Positions 1-7,900 of a stretch of 56,956 nucleotides of DNA are shown here, piece by piece. Each line of letters opens with the position of its first letter. Within the stretch, counting starts at the first letter, position 1. The notes beneath the pieces are model-generated. The model was not told the DNA's origin and did not search any database. It saw nothing but the letters and a program-made list of their open reading frames with translations. Made by a program: the position numbers and the translations under genes. The stretch is from Acidimicrobiales bacterium (GTDB taxonomy: Bacteria > Actinomycetota > Acidimicrobiia > Acidimicrobiales > RAAP-2). The stretch spans positions 1 through 56,956 of the forward strand of contig JADMIJ010000019.1 of the NCBI GenBank assembly GCA_015478655.1. The letters run 5' to 3'.

Positions 1-59
1 ATTAGAGCATCTGACTACGGATCAGAAGGTTGCAGGTTCGAATCCTGCCGAGCGCACCA
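1..59 (+). tRNA. tRNA-Arg(ACG), 3' part; gene starts before the window
   Basis: The window begins in the D-arm. An anticodon stem-loop with loop CTACGGA (anticodon ACG), a T-arm containing GGTTCGAATCC, the acceptor strand CGAGCGC and an encoded CCA are all visible. This is the copy that keeps the 5' half of the tRNA upstream, so it should be the functional gene, with the element inserted directly downstream. Confidence 0.9.
14..55 (+). repeat. attL core, 42-bp direct repeat
   Basis: Identical to 56902-56943. It runs from the anticodon loop through the T-arm and acceptor strand of the tRNA. The base before (G13 against C56901) and the base after (A56 against G56944) differ, so the identity block is exactly 42 bp. 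Strand exchange by tyrosine recombinases at tRNA genes commonly falls in the anticodon or T-arm part of such repeats. Confidence 0.93.
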
Positions 60-126
60 GGAAAGTCCAGGTCAAAGGCCATAGAGCCCCGGTGGATCTG
101 CTCTCCGACTAACGTCTTCCTCAGAA

Positions 127-160
127 AAGCCAACAAAAAAGCCAACAACCGTGTTGGCTT
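127..160 (+). promoter_or_regulatory. Left arm-type integrase sites
   Basis: Two direct copies of AAGCCAACA lie at 127-135 and 139-147, 12 bp apart, followed by an inverted copy TGTTGGCTT at 152-160. The second and third copies form a 9-bp hairpin with loop ACCG. The same motif, again as a pair 12 bp apart, occurs inside the right end at 56756-56776. The sites sit just before the integrase start, so binding could also autoregulate int. The role as arm-type binding sites is inferred. Confidence 0.65.
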
Positions 161-173
161 GGCGGGAGGAAGC

Positions 174-1376
174 GTGTCGGGAAGCAAGCGACTGATCCGA
201 GGTAAGGACACCTGGCAGCTTCGGGTGTACATCGGTCGGGACAGCAATGGGCGAGTCCGGCACCTTCACCGAAACTTCCAAGGTTCGGCGCGCGCAGCCG
301 ATCGCGAGCTGGCGAGACTCGTGACCGAGCAGGAGTTGCTCCCTGTTCCAATCCCGGAAGAACCGACCGTGTGGGGACCGACCACTACGATCAACGACGC
401 CATCACGGCATGGAAGGCCAACGGCTGGGAGGATCTCTCCCCCAAGACGACGTTGGGCTACCAGAGCACCTGGGATTGTCACGTCAAGAAATCGATCGGC
501 AACCGGCGTATCGCCACGCTCAATACCTATGACGTGGAGCGGCACTTCAGGCGCCTGAAGAGCGAAGGCTCCGGCCAGTCCTCGGTTCGCCAGGTTCGGG
601 CCCTCATGAACCGGGCTTGCAAGCTGGCTCGCAAGTGGAGTGGAGGAACGCTTCCGAACCCAGTCGCCGAGGCTGAACTTCCCTCCTGGGCCATGAGCGA
701 GCGGCCAGACGAGGTGCGGTCGCCGGAATTGGCGGAAGTACAGGCATTGCTGAAGGCGGCGACGGCTCACGACGAACGTTTCGGTGCATTCGTCCGCGTT
801 GTCGCGGCCACAGGGATGCGGCGAGGCGAAGCCTGCGCTCTGCGGTGGTCCGATATTGACTTCGAGGGTGCGTGCGTGACGGTCGACGAATCGGTGATCT
901 CCGCACAAGGCGGGGCCATTGTGAAGCAGCCGAAGACTCGCGCGAGTATCCGCTCCCTGGCGCTCGATGATGACACGCTGGCTGTGCTTCGGCACCTGCG
1001 CAAAGCTCAACTCAAGCTGGCAGGTGCTTGTTCCATTGATCTCGAAGACGAGGGTTTCGCTTTCTCCTTCGATCCGGGTGGGACAATCCCGCCGCATCCG
1101 GATGCCATGAGCCACCTTTTCTCCCAGACGAGAGATGCGGCCAAAGTCGCGAGCGATATCCATCTGCACTCGCTCCGTCACTTTCAGGCTACGGCACTCG
1201 ACCCCGTGCTTCCGGAGCGCCAGAAGCAGGCTCGGCTTGGGTGGTCGACAGTGCACATGGCCCGGCACTACACCGACGCCATCGGAGCTGAGGATCGGAA
1301 GGCAGCCGTCCACATCGGCAAGCTCCTGTCGCCTGGAGCTCCTCAAGTGCTGAGCGAAGGTGCCGAGGCCGGCTGA
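174..1376 (+). CDS. int: Tyrosine recombinase / integrase
   Basis: Site-specific integrase of 400 aa that recombines attP with the tRNA-Arg attB. The N-terminus (about residues 10-60, TWQLRVYIGRD) resembles the arm-binding domain of Tn916-type integrases. A SAM-like core-binding domain spans about 80-160. The catalytic domain shows Arg in GMRRGE (near 215), HSLRH (near 331) and the nucleophile Tyr in MARHYT (near 366). I chose GTG 174 because GGGAGGA lies 4 nt upstream; an ATG at 30 also opens this frame but lies inside the tRNA. Its 3' end overlaps the convergent excisionase gene by 34 bp. It sits immediately beside attL, the usual place for an ICE integrase. Confidence 0.93.
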   Translation: MSGSKRLIRGKDTWQLRVYIGRDSNGRVRHLHRNFQGSARAADRELARLVTEQELLPVPIPEEPTVWGPTTTINDAITAWKANGWEDLSPKTTLGYQSTWDCHVKKSIGNRRIATLNTYDVERHFRRLKSEGSGQSSVRQVRALMNRACKLARKWSGGTLPNPVAEAELPSWAMSERPDEVRSPELAEVQALLKAATAHDERFGAFVRVVAATGMRRGEACALRWSDIDFEGACVTVDESVISAQGGAIVKQPKTRASIRSLALDDDTLAVLRHLRKAQLKLAGACSIDLEDEGFAFSFDPGGTIPPHPDAMSHLFSQTRDAAKVASDIHLHSLRHFQATALDPVLPERQKQARLGWSTVHMARHYTDAIGAEDRKAAVHIGKLLSPGAPQVLSEGAEAG

Positions 1377-1618
1377 TCATCGTGCAGCCCCTCCAATGGA
1401 GGTAGAGACGCTGACTCCCCTGGCGTCTCTCCAGCGATGAGACGTTCCACCGCGCTCCTCGGAATCCGAATGCGGGACCCGATGCGGAACATGGGAAGTG
1501 GCAGGGTACCCGCCTTCACCGCCCGATAGAGAGTCGAGCGGGTCTCGCCCAAAAGAACGGCCGTCTCCTCAACGCTGAGTAGCGGTTTCGGATTGTGTTG
1601 CGCTCGTTTCACGGCCAT
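1343..1618 (-). CDS. xis: Excisionase-like MerR-type HTH protein
   Basis: A 91-aa protein with an excisionase-type winged HTH at about residues 13-62: LSVEETAVLLGETRSTLYRAV followed by a basic wing (FRIGSRIRIPRSAVER). This family supplies recombination directionality factors that bend att DNA and favour excision. The ATG at 1618 has AGGGAT about 6 nt upstream. The gene is convergent with int and their 3' ends overlap by 34 bp, so transcription of one may interfere with the other. It could instead act purely as a regulator, but its position favours excisionase. Confidence 0.8.
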   Translation of the reverse strand: MAVKRAQHNPKPLLSVEETAVLLGETRSTLYRAVKAGTLPLPMFRIGSRIRIPRSAVERLIAGETPGESASLPPLEGLHDDQPASAPSLST

Positions 1619-1753
1619 CGGACATCCCTGATTCTTTGGCCGAGCGGCACGGCGTGGGAGCGCTGCATCCTGACAGCCAGCACGCCCAGGCTCAGCCGCG
1701 CTTGTTGACGCTGGCCATTGGAGAAAAGCGAAGCGAAAGTGTGATCGTGCGGC

Positions 1754-1990
1754 CTATTGGATCTGTTCACCGGTCACCAATCGACGGAGGGCTTCGAGTT
1801 CCTTACGGAGCCGCCGGACCTCGCTTTGGCTTGGGCGGCCGGTGGGCTCCGAGCGGCGCTCCTCAAAGCGGGCGAACCACTGGGCACAATTGCGCTCATC
1901 CCGAGAACGTGAGCGAGCGAAATCACGGGTCGTCCCCGCCAGGCGGCTGTCCCCATTCTGGCGTTGTCTGGAAGATGGAGTGCTGTTCAT
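1754..1990 (-). CDS. Small basic coiled-coil protein
   Basis: A 78-aa ORF of no recognised family. The C-terminal third (RRLRKELEALRRLV) is a strongly charged amphipathic helix, probably a coiled coil. The N-terminal half is rich in Arg and Ser. Codon use (G/C in third position) fits the surrounding genes. The ATG shares ATGA with the stop of the upstream gene at 1987, a normal sign of translational coupling. Its frame continues upstream without a stop, but the coupled start is better supported. Position beside int and xis suggests a control or accessory role, which is inference. Confidence 0.55.
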   Translation of the reverse strand: MNSTPSSRQRQNGDSRLAGTTRDFARSRSRDERNCAQWFARFEERRSEPTGRPSQSEVRRLRKELEALRRLVTGEQIQ

Positions 1991-2397
1991 GCTGCACCAC
2001 CCCAGAGGGGCGCTACGAACCGGCTGATGAGCCGACTTCGGCTCAGAAGCTGCTCCACCGGCACACGACGCGGATGGCGCACCCTCCGGCCCCACGGGCA
2101 CCCGGAGACTCCATTGCCGTGCTGATCGGCGGCGCCTGCTTCGCCTGAGCTCCTCAGCAGCCGCGCAGTCTGCGCCGGTGAAGCGACCAGTGGAAACTCG
2201 ACTCCGGTCGCGGTTACGAGCACGAGCCGGAGGTCGCCGATCGGTGGCGTCTCGTGAACTGGCGCGTGGTCGGACCCTCCTACGGCTCGAAGTCGGTTGT
2301 TTTCGGATCCCCCTGCCGGCGTCAGCGCTCCCGGTGGGAGCCCTCCGCTCGACACCTCGTCGGGCCCTCGCTCTACGGCTGAGGATGATCGGGACAT
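1987..2397 (-). CDS. Hypothetical protein, first gene of a two-gene operon
   Basis: A 136-aa protein of unknown family. The middle (about residues 60-95, LRLVLVTATGVEFPLVASPA) looks like a folded beta-alpha segment; the ends are low in complexity. The ATG at 2397 is preceded by GGGAGA at about 5 nt; a GTG at 2439 is a weaker alternative. Upstream lie three copies of GGGTGACGT in 12-bp register (2458-2490), all pointing towards this gene, as at the pilus, relaxase and T4SS operons. It is coupled to the downstream 78-aa gene by ATGA. Confidence 0.55.
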   Translation of the reverse strand: MSRSSSAVERGPDEVSSGGLPPGALTPAGGSENNRLRAVGGSDHAPVHETPPIGDLRLVLVTATGVEFPLVASPAQTARLLRSSGEAGAADQHGNGVSGCPWGRRVRHPRRVPVEQLLSRSRLISRFVAPLWGGAA

Positions 2398-2457
2398 CTG
2401 GTCTCCCTTGTTTGTGACAGGGCCTTCTGCTCCCGTCACAACCCATCGTCCAGACGG

Positions 2458-2554
2458 ACGTCACCCGCAACGTCACCCGCAACGTCACCCGCCGGGAGCG
2501 TTCACGGAGCAACCCGAGCGACCAAACGTCACCCTCGAGGCACCAACGTCACCC
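2458..2554 (-). promoter_or_regulatory. GGGTGACGT repeat cluster A
   Basis: On the minus strand GGGTGACGT occurs at 2458-2466, 2470-2478 and 2482-2490 (12-bp spacing), and again at 2526-2534 and 2546-2554 (20-bp spacing). Downstream of the first copy, TCTGGACGATGG resembles the TCCGGACCATGG that follows the same repeat at the relaxase and T4SS operons. The cluster lies about 60 bp before the start of the 136-aa gene. Probably an operator or activator site array; the binding protein is unknown. Confidence 0.7.
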
Positions 2555-2639
2555 TGAGCCCGGATCGGCTCGGAAGTGGGCCGGTCTCACCGATGTCGAT
2601 TGGATTCCCATCCGTCTTCCACGCTCGGTGAGACTATGA

Positions 2640-2684
2640 CCACGGACCGTATGCGGTTTACGGTATGTTGCATACGGTACGTGG
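2640..2684. promoter_or_regulatory. Long imperfect palindrome, probable operator
   Basis: ACCGTATGC at 2646-2654 and GCATACGGT at 2670-2678 are perfect inverted copies separated by 15 bp. The match continues outward through ACCACG and CGTGGT with a single interior mismatch. The palindrome is local AT-richer DNA between the two-gene minus-strand operon and the RHH gene, so it is a likely divergent control site. Confidence 0.6.
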
Positions 2685-2764
2685 TTCAACTACGATGACC
2701 GCTGTGATGCTGACGAGGGCCGGAGTTGGCGAAGGCAGGTCGAGTCAGACGAAGGGGAACGCTG

Positions 2765-2977
2765 GTGGTTCAACAAGCGCGCGGCACCTCGAGCCCGAAA
2801 GGCACCAAGGTGCCAGAGCCCGACGGTCAGTCGTGGGAGGCCCGGCACGTCCGTGCCACCTACTGGCTCGATCGAGTGCTCCGAGAAGAAGTTCGATCAG
2901 AGGCCGAACGCCGAGGTTGGAGTGTCTCTCAGTTCGTCAGCTGGGCACTCCAGCGGGCGCTGGACAAGGGTCACTGA
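2765..2977 (+). CDS. Ribbon-helix-helix-type DNA-binding protein
   Basis: A 70-aa protein whose C-terminal 45 residues (VRATYWLDRVLREEV, then RGWSVSQFVSWALQRAL) have the beta-helix-helix pattern of Arc/MetJ-type repressors, with a short N-terminal tail. GTG 2765 has GAAGGGGAA about 6 nt upstream; TTG 2726 would add 13 residues. It lies between repeat cluster A and the two repeat pairs before the pilus operon. RHH proteins such as omega and CopG bind tandem short repeats spaced about one helical turn, so it is the best local candidate to read the GGGTGACGT array. That link is inference. Confidence 0.7.
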   Translation: MVQQARGTSSPKGTKVPEPDGQSWEARHVRATYWLDRVLREEVRSEAERRGWSVSQFVSWALQRALDKGH

Positions 2978-3128
2978 ATCTCCAAGATCTGATCGGCGGC
3001 AACGAGCTGGGACTGGATCTCCGGCGACAGCAACGTCACCCTGGCAGGGGTCAGGTGCAGTCGAGTGCATCCGACGGACCCCGGAACAGTGACCGTGTGC
3101 GGGTCCAGTCCAGGCCCCTGACCAGGGA

Positions 3129-3149
3129 GGGTGACGTTCAGGGTGACGT
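3129..3149 (+). promoter_or_regulatory. GGGTGACGT pair B1
   Basis: Copies at 3129-3137 and 3141-3149, 12-bp register, pointing towards the pilus operon. The flanking ACCAGGGAGGGTGACGTT is also found inside the relaxase gene near 33774-33791. Confidence 0.7.
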
Positions 3150-3254
3150 GGGCCTGACCGGTGCCGATCGCCCTAACGAAGTTCGGAATTCGTCGATATA
3201 TCCGATTGACCCGGGCCTTCATGGACCACGAAATGTTCGCATTTCGGGGGCCGA

Positions 3255-3275
3255 GGGTGACGTTCAGGGTGACGT
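3255..3275 (+). promoter_or_regulatory. GGGTGACGT pair B2
   Basis: Copies at 3255-3263 and 3267-3275, 12-bp register, about 105 bp before the first pilus-operon start. It immediately follows the 3229-3246 hairpin. Confidence 0.7.
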
Positions 3276-3379
3276 TGGACAGTCATGCTGCGTTCGGATG
3301 CGCATCCCCGACGGTGTGGCATGCAGAGCCCGGGCGGTAACGGGGACTGCGTCCTAGGACGAAAGCAGGGGTGGACCGA

Positions 3380-4003
3380 ATGAGTGGCCATGAGCAGAAG
3401 GGCAGAGTTCGGAACTGGTCCTTCGGTTGTGGGTTGACCCTGGCGGCCATGGGGTTGGCCGCCTGCGGATCGGGATCCTCGTCATCGACCTCGACGACGC
3501 GTTCGAGTCCGACGACGTCTCTGGCCAGCCCGACAACGACGACCACCGGTGGATCCACCTCGGGGGTCCAGGCAGCCGTTCTGAACGCCTGGCAGTCGGC
3601 CCAACAGACCCTCTACGGCTACCTGCAGGCGCCGTGGCAGCAGGTCCGGGCCAATCTCGTGGCCGGCCAGACGGCGGCCACGCTGTGGCCAAACCTGGCC
3701 AACTACTTCGTCGATCCTGCCCTCAAGTCCGAGCAGACGTTCCTCGTCGGCGTGAAGATGGGCCAGCTCAATGGCCCGACGTCCTTCGATCTCGGTACCC
3801 CGAAGGTGTCGACGCACACCCCAACGACGGCGACGGTCACCGGCTGTATTCACGACACCGGTACCACCACGGCGGCGGGGGCGCCCGGACCGCCGACCCT
3901 TGGTGGAGGTGCAGGCTACGCAAGCGGAACATGGGATCTTGAACTGGTTGGCGGAACGTGGAAGGTCGCCACGTTCCAAACCACGACGGTGCCCAAGTGC
4001 TGA
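3380..4003 (+). CDS. Secreted lipoprotein, first gene of Tad pilus operon
   Basis: A 207-aa predicted lipoprotein. The signal peptide has a basic n-region, hydrophobic LTLAAMGLAA and lipobox LAAC (Cys near residue 29), followed by a long Ser/Thr-rich linker typical of exported proteins anchored outside the membrane. The mature part (from about residue 65) has an NTF2-like feel (QQTLYGYLQAPWQQVRANL ... WDLELVGGTWKVATFQT), but I do not recognise a named family. ATG 3380 is preceded by AGGGG at about 8 nt. It is followed by only 2 nt before the next gene and probably assists pilus assembly at the cell surface. Confidence 0.75.
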   Translation: MSGHEQKGRVRNWSFGCGLTLAAMGLAACGSGSSSSTSTTRSSPTTSLASPTTTTTGGSTSGVQAAVLNAWQSAQQTLYGYLQAPWQQVRANLVAGQTAATLWPNLANYFVDPALKSEQTFLVGVKMGQLNGPTSFDLGTPKVSTHTPTTATVTGCIHDTGTTTAAGAPGPPTLGGGAGYASGTWDLELVGGTWKVATFQTTTVPKC

Positions 4004-4005
4004 GG

Positions 4006-4923
4006 ATGAAGGCATGCCGCTATGGCGCCGCTCTGGCGATTCTGACCTTGGTGGTCGTTGCACCCTCCGGCGAAGCCTGGGCGGTGGTGGGAGGCGGGGG
4101 CAGCTGCACGGACACCGGGAACACAGTCAGTTGCGGTAGTGGGGTGTCAGGTAACACGGGTACGGGTTCGGGATCCGGTGGCGACGGTGCGCCGACCGGT
4201 GGCGGCGGTGCGACCACGGTCTCCGTGCCGACGTGCCCGAACTACGTGCCCTATTCGACGGAGTTCCCCGGCCAGGACGGAGGGCCTCCACCAGCCGGTG
4301 CGACCCAACCCGGTGCCTGGTACGTCAACACCTGCGCCACCGGCTCTGTGACGGGCCAGTCCACCGGCGTGGTGTGGTTGGCCACCGGTCAGGCGGCGCC
4401 CACTGTCCCGCCGCCCGATCCTGCCGTCGCTGGCGCCCAGGCGGCCAGCGAGTTGCAGCTCCCGACCCCCACCTTGACCCTCAGTCCGTCGACCACGGGC
4501 TACGTGAATCTGGCCGAGTGGCTCTGGATCACCTCCTCGATGTGGCATCCGCTTTCCACAACGGCCCAGGCCTGCAACGCCGGTGGATGCGTGGCCGCTA
4601 CCGCTATCGCCACTCCGTCGTATGTCACCTGGGACACCGGCGATGGATCGACCGTCACCTGCAACGGCCCCGGCACTCCATTCGACCCTGCGCTTCCCGC
4701 TACCGACCAGTCGACGACCTGCTCGCACACCTACACCACCACCTCAGCTGGGCAACCATCCGCCGACGGCAATCCGAACGATGCCGCGTTCCGGATTACC
4801 GCCACCATCACCTGGACGGTGGCCTGGGCGGGTCCCAACGGTTCGGCCGGCGCCCTGCCCAGCCTCACCACCCGGGGTGCGTCCTCCCTTGAGGTGGCCC
4901 AGATCGAGTCCGTGAACAACTGA
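4006..4923 (+). CDS. Secreted PKD-like protein of the pilus locus
   Basis: A 305-aa protein with an N-terminal signal peptide (ALAILTLVVVAPSGEAWA), a Gly/Ser/Thr-rich stretch and a C-terminal beta-rich region. That region contains VTWDTGDGSTVTC followed by SHTYTTTS, the usual pattern of a PKD-type Ig-like domain. Several paired cysteines suggest disulphides outside the cell. ATG 4006 follows the previous stop by 2 nt; GTG 3997 in the same frame is possible. Proteins like this accompany Tad loci in actinomycetes, but the exact role (adhesin or pilus scaffold) is not established. Confidence 0.7.
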   Translation: MKACRYGAALAILTLVVVAPSGEAWAVVGGGGSCTDTGNTVSCGSGVSGNTGTGSGSGGDGAPTGGGGATTVSVPTCPNYVPYSTEFPGQDGGPPPAGATQPGAWYVNTCATGSVTGQSTGVVWLATGQAAPTVPPPDPAVAGAQAASELQLPTPTLTLSPSTTGYVNLAEWLWITSSMWHPLSTTAQACNAGGCVAATAIATPSYVTWDTGDGSTVTCNGPGTPFDPALPATDQSTTCSHTYTTTSAGQPSADGNPNDAAFRITATITWTVAWAGPNGSAGALPSLTTRGASSLEVAQIESVNN

Positions 4924-4938
4924 ATAACGGGAGTCTCC

Positions 4939-5679
4939 ATGGCCATCACCACCGCACCCACCCGCTCCGCCTTCACGGCGCCACCGCCCACCGGTGAGAG
5001 CCGGGCCGGCGGATTGAGGATCTCGTCCACCACCCACCAGCGCCGTCCGTGGCAGATCGGCCTCGGTGTCGCCCTGGTGTTGGTGTGTGCCGCGGTGGCG
5101 GGTGCGGTCTTCCAGTCGTCGGCCGAAAAGGTGTCCATCCTGGTTGCAGCCAAGAGCCTGCCCGCCGGCACCGTGCTCACAGCAAGCGACCTCGCCACAG
5201 CATCGATTCCGGCCTCGGGAGCCATCACGGCCATGGCGGCCACAGGATCCGCAGTCGTGGTCGGACAGCAGCTTGACACCCCCGTCTACCCCGGCCAGGT
5301 GCTGGTCAGACAAATGCTGGCTGCCACCCCGCAACTTGCTTCGGGCGAACAGGTGGTGGGCGCGCTGTTGAAGGGCGACCAGATGCCCTCAGTGGCCCTG
5401 GTGGCCGGCGACACCGTCCAAGTGGTCGCCGTCCCCCAGGCAGGTCAAGGATCGACCATCGGAGGAACCATCGGGAAGACGCTGGTCCCCTCGGCCACCG
5501 TCTTCGCTGTCGGTCCCGCACCGGCGAACCAAACCCAGTACGTGGCGTCGGTCTCCTTGGAAATCCCAAGCTCGGAAGCAGCCCAGGTCACGTCCTACGC
5601 AGCTGCCGACCAGATCGGTCTTTCCCTGGTCAGCGAGGGGACAACGTCTGCGCAAACACGTTCGGGAGGTGCACAGTGA
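4939..5679 (+). CDS. cpaB: CpaB/RcpC-like SAF-domain pilus assembly protein
   Basis: A 246-aa protein. A single TM helix (about residues 39-57, IGLGVALVLVCAAVAGAVF) is followed by an SAF domain: VLVAAKSLPAGTVLTASDL-type sequence near 65-90, then a second beta-rich part with DTVQVVAVP. CpaB/RcpC proteins are periplasmic or extracytoplasmic parts of Tad pilus machines. GGGAG precedes ATG 4939. The stop overlaps the start of the next gene. In Gram-positive bacteria no outer membrane secretin is required, and none is encoded here. Confidence 0.85.
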   Translation: MAITTAPTRSAFTAPPPTGESRAGGLRISSTTHQRRPWQIGLGVALVLVCAAVAGAVFQSSAEKVSILVAAKSLPAGTVLTASDLATASIPASGAITAMAATGSAVVVGQQLDTPVYPGQVLVRQMLAATPQLASGEQVVGALLKGDQMPSVALVAGDTVQVVAVPQAGQGSTIGGTIGKTLVPSATVFAVGPAPANQTQYVASVSLEIPSSEAAQVTSYAAADQIGLSLVSEGTTSAQTRSGGAQ

Positions 5680-6605
5680 CCCTGATCGCCCTCGCCTCCG
5701 TCAAGGGCTCACCGGGGGTCACCACGGCGGCCACCGCCCTGGCGGCGAGCTGGCCGGAAGGCCGCCAGGTCCTCCTGGTCGAGGCCGATCCCTTCGGCGG
5801 TGACCTCGCTCCCCGCTACGCCATGGCCCCCACCGGAGGCCTCTCCTCCCTCTTCGCGGCAGCACGGCGCGCCCTCGTCCCCGAGGATGTCTGGGACCAC
5901 GTCGACCACCTTCCCGGGGGTCTGCCGGTTCTGTTCGGTCTGGGAGGCCCGCACCAAGCTGTCGCCAACGAGAAGGCCTGGCCGATCGTCGCCGGTGCGC
6001 TCAGCGCCATCGACGCTGATGTAGTGATCGATGTGGGGCGGCTGCTCCCCAACCTCGGAGGCGGCGTCCGGGACGTGCTTGCCCAGGCTGATGCGTTGGT
6101 GGTGCTGTGCCAGTCGACTCTCGAGGCCATCGTCCATCTGCGGGAGGCACTGCCTGGGCTGGCCGCCGAGTTGCGAGGGCGCGGTCTCCTCGTCGTCCCT
6201 ACGGGAACCGCCCAGTTCTCGGCGACTGACATCGCACGCACCCTGCAGGTCGAGGTACTCCCACCCATGCCCGACGACCCGGGAGCAGCAGCCGCATTGG
6301 CGAACCGGCGGGCGGTGAAGAGACTTGACCGAACCCGGTTGCTCCAATGGGCGGACGACACCGTCCGGGCGTTGGGCATTGACCCGATCTCGCCGGTCGG
6401 GGCCGATCCAATATTGGTGCCCGAGGCGTTGATCGGAACCGACCCCGCTGACGTTGCTCCACCCCGGGGTGCAGCGCCCACTGATGTCCTCGCTCCATCT
6501 GGTCCCGTGGACATCCACCAACCAAAGAAAACCTTCGACCGAGCCGTGCCGGAGGGCGAGTTGGCCGGGGCCGGCTCCGGGTCAACGAGGGAGGCGGGCC
6601 GTTGA
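5676..6605 (+). CDS. tadZ: TadZ/CpaE-like MinD-family ATPase
   Basis: A 309-aa protein starting at GTG 5676, which overlaps the cpaB stop. Residues 5-25 carry a deviant Walker A (KGSPGVTTAATALA), where the usual invariant Lys pair is altered. LLVEADPFGGDLA follows as the A' motif of ParA/MinD proteins. Such proteins place Tad pilus assembly at the cell pole or a membrane focus. The C-terminal 60 residues are Pro/Gly-rich and probably disordered. It precedes tadA with a stop/start overlap. Confidence 0.85.
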   Translation: MTLIALASVKGSPGVTTAATALAASWPEGRQVLLVEADPFGGDLAPRYAMAPTGGLSSLFAAARRALVPEDVWDHVDHLPGGLPVLFGLGGPHQAVANEKAWPIVAGALSAIDADVVIDVGRLLPNLGGGVRDVLAQADALVVLCQSTLEAIVHLREALPGLAAELRGRGLLVVPTGTAQFSATDIARTLQVEVLPPMPDDPGAAAALANRRAVKRLDRTRLLQWADDTVRALGIDPISPVGADPILVPEALIGTDPADVAPPRGAAPTDVLAPSGPVDIHQPKKTFDRAVPEGELAGAGSGSTREAGR

Positions 6606-7900
6606 ACGATTCTGAACGTCGGGATCTCGAGCAGTTCGCCGCCGAGCACGTGGCCGACGGCATCGTCCGCTACGGAGCCGCCGGCATGAGCGAAGGCGAG
6701 CGTCGCTCGTTCGTCGAGAAGCTGGCCAGAGAAGCCATCGACGAGGCGGCCCGGTCCATGGTGGAAGGGGCGGTCACCACACCGACCGCCGAAGAAGAGG
6801 AGCAGATCGTCCGTCGACTGGTTGCCAGCCAGCTCGGCCTCGGTCGCCTCCAGATGCTGCTCGATGAGGACGACATCGAGAACATCAATATCAACGGTGC
6901 CGACACCGTGTGGGTCAAGCGCGCGGATGGGATCAAAGAACAGGTTGACCCGATCGCCGACTCCGACGAGGAGCTCATCGAGCTGGTCCAGCGAGCCGCC
7001 CGGGCCCACCACACCGGAGGCGAGCGCCGGATCGACAGCGCCAAGCCGATCGTCGACCTGCACCTGGCCGGGGGTCACCGCCTGTCGGCCATGATCGAGG
7101 TGTCCGACCGGCCCTGTGTGTCCATCCGCCGGCACCGTCTGGTCGACCCCGTGCTGTCCGACCTGTCCGACTCGATCACCGACGAGCTGGGCCGGTTCCT
7201 CGCTGCGGCAGTGCGGGCCAGGCTCAACCTGATCGTCTCCGGGGGCACCGACGCCGGCAAGACCACCCTACTTCGCGCCCTGGCCGCCGAGGCCGACCCG
7301 GCTGACCGGATCGTCACCATCGAGCTGTCCTACGAGCTCGGGCTGCACGAACTGCCTCATCGCCATCCCGACTGCGTTGGGTGGGAGACGAGGGAGGCCA
7401 ACACCGAGGGCCAGGGGGCGGTGTCCATGGAGTACCTGGTGCAACGGGCAAACCGCCACGACGCCGACCGGGTCATCGTGGGCGAAGTGCTGGGAGACGA
7501 GATCGTGCCCATGCTCAACGCCATGACGGCGGGCAAGGCCGGGTCGATGTGCACCATTCATGCCGACTCAACCGAGGGCACCTTCGGCAAGATCAAGACC
7601 TACGCCTCACAGTCGCCCAAGCATCTCTCTGACAACGCGGCCGCTCAGCTCACCGCCCAGGCGTTGGACCTGGTCATCTTCGTGCGCAAACGGCCGGACG
7701 CCTCGGGCCTGGCCCGACGGTATGTGTCCTCGGTGCGGGTGGTGGAGGATGCCGACGGCCCCCACGTCATCTCGACCGAGATCTTCGCCGAGCCAGAAGG
7801 CGGTGGACCGGCCGTGCTGCACCTGGGCATGCCGCCCGGCCTGCGGGAACGCCTCGCCGATGTGGGATATGTGGCGCCGATCCACGGGTTCGGTCGATGA
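6602..7900 (+). CDS. tadA: TadA/CpaF-type secretion ATPase
   Basis: A 432-aa type II/IV secretion ATPase that powers pilus extension. The Walker A is GGTDAGKTTLLRAL near residue 217; the Asp-box and Walker B region is RVIVGEVLGDEIVPML; the His box is MCTIHADST near 315. The N-terminal domain has the NININGAD strand pattern of CpaF. The TTG start at 6602 is supported by GGAGGCGGG about 4 nt upstream and by overlap with the tadZ stop. It is coupled by ATGA to tadB. Confidence 0.93.
   Translation: MNDSERRDLEQFAAEHVADGIVRYGAAGMSEGERRSFVEKLAREAIDEAARSMVEGAVTTPTAEEEEQIVRRLVASQLGLGRLQMLLDEDDIENININGADTVWVKRADGIKEQVDPIADSDEELIELVQRAARAHHTGGERRIDSAKPIVDLHLAGGHRLSAMIEVSDRPCVSIRRHRLVDPVLSDLSDSITDELGRFLAAAVRARLNLIVSGGTDAGKTTLLRALAAEADPADRIVTIELSYELGLHELPHRHPDCVGWETREANTEGQGAVSMEYLVQRANRHDADRVIVGEVLGDEIVPMLNAMTAGKAGSMCTIHADSTEGTFGKIKTYASQSPKHLSDNAAAQLTAQALDLVIFVRKRPDASGLARRYVSSVRVVEDADGPHVISTEIFAEPEGGGPAVLHLGMPPGLRERLADVGYVAPIHGFGR

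Larger units (their letters stand above)
2978..3379 (+). other. Intergenic control region before the pilus operon
   Basis: No supportable gene lies in these 400 bp. It contains one inverted copy of the 9-bp repeat (3033-3041), two forward pairs (annotated separately), a perfect hairpin at 3229-3246 (CGAAATG, loop TTCG, CATTTCG) and an AT-rich patch near 3186-3206. A long open frame crosses the stretch, but its protein consists of translated repeats and has no coding character. Confidence 0.6.

Noticed and set aside
72..1346. Long minus-strand ORF (424 aa) opposite the integrase
   Set aside because: Mirror frame of a clear tyrosine recombinase in high-GC DNA; no domain and poor composition.
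1636..2148. Plus-strand ORF of 170 aa
   Set aside because: Opposite the two coupled minus-strand genes; no RBS and no family.
3129..3275. Plasmid replication iterons
   Set aside because: No replication initiator gene is present and the same repeat stands before several operons, so a control function is more likely.
2665..3357. Plus-strand ORF of 230 aa across the repeat region
   Set aside because: Its protein is mostly translated intergenic repeats (EGDVQGDV) and Arg/Ser low-complexity; the RHH gene lies in another frame.
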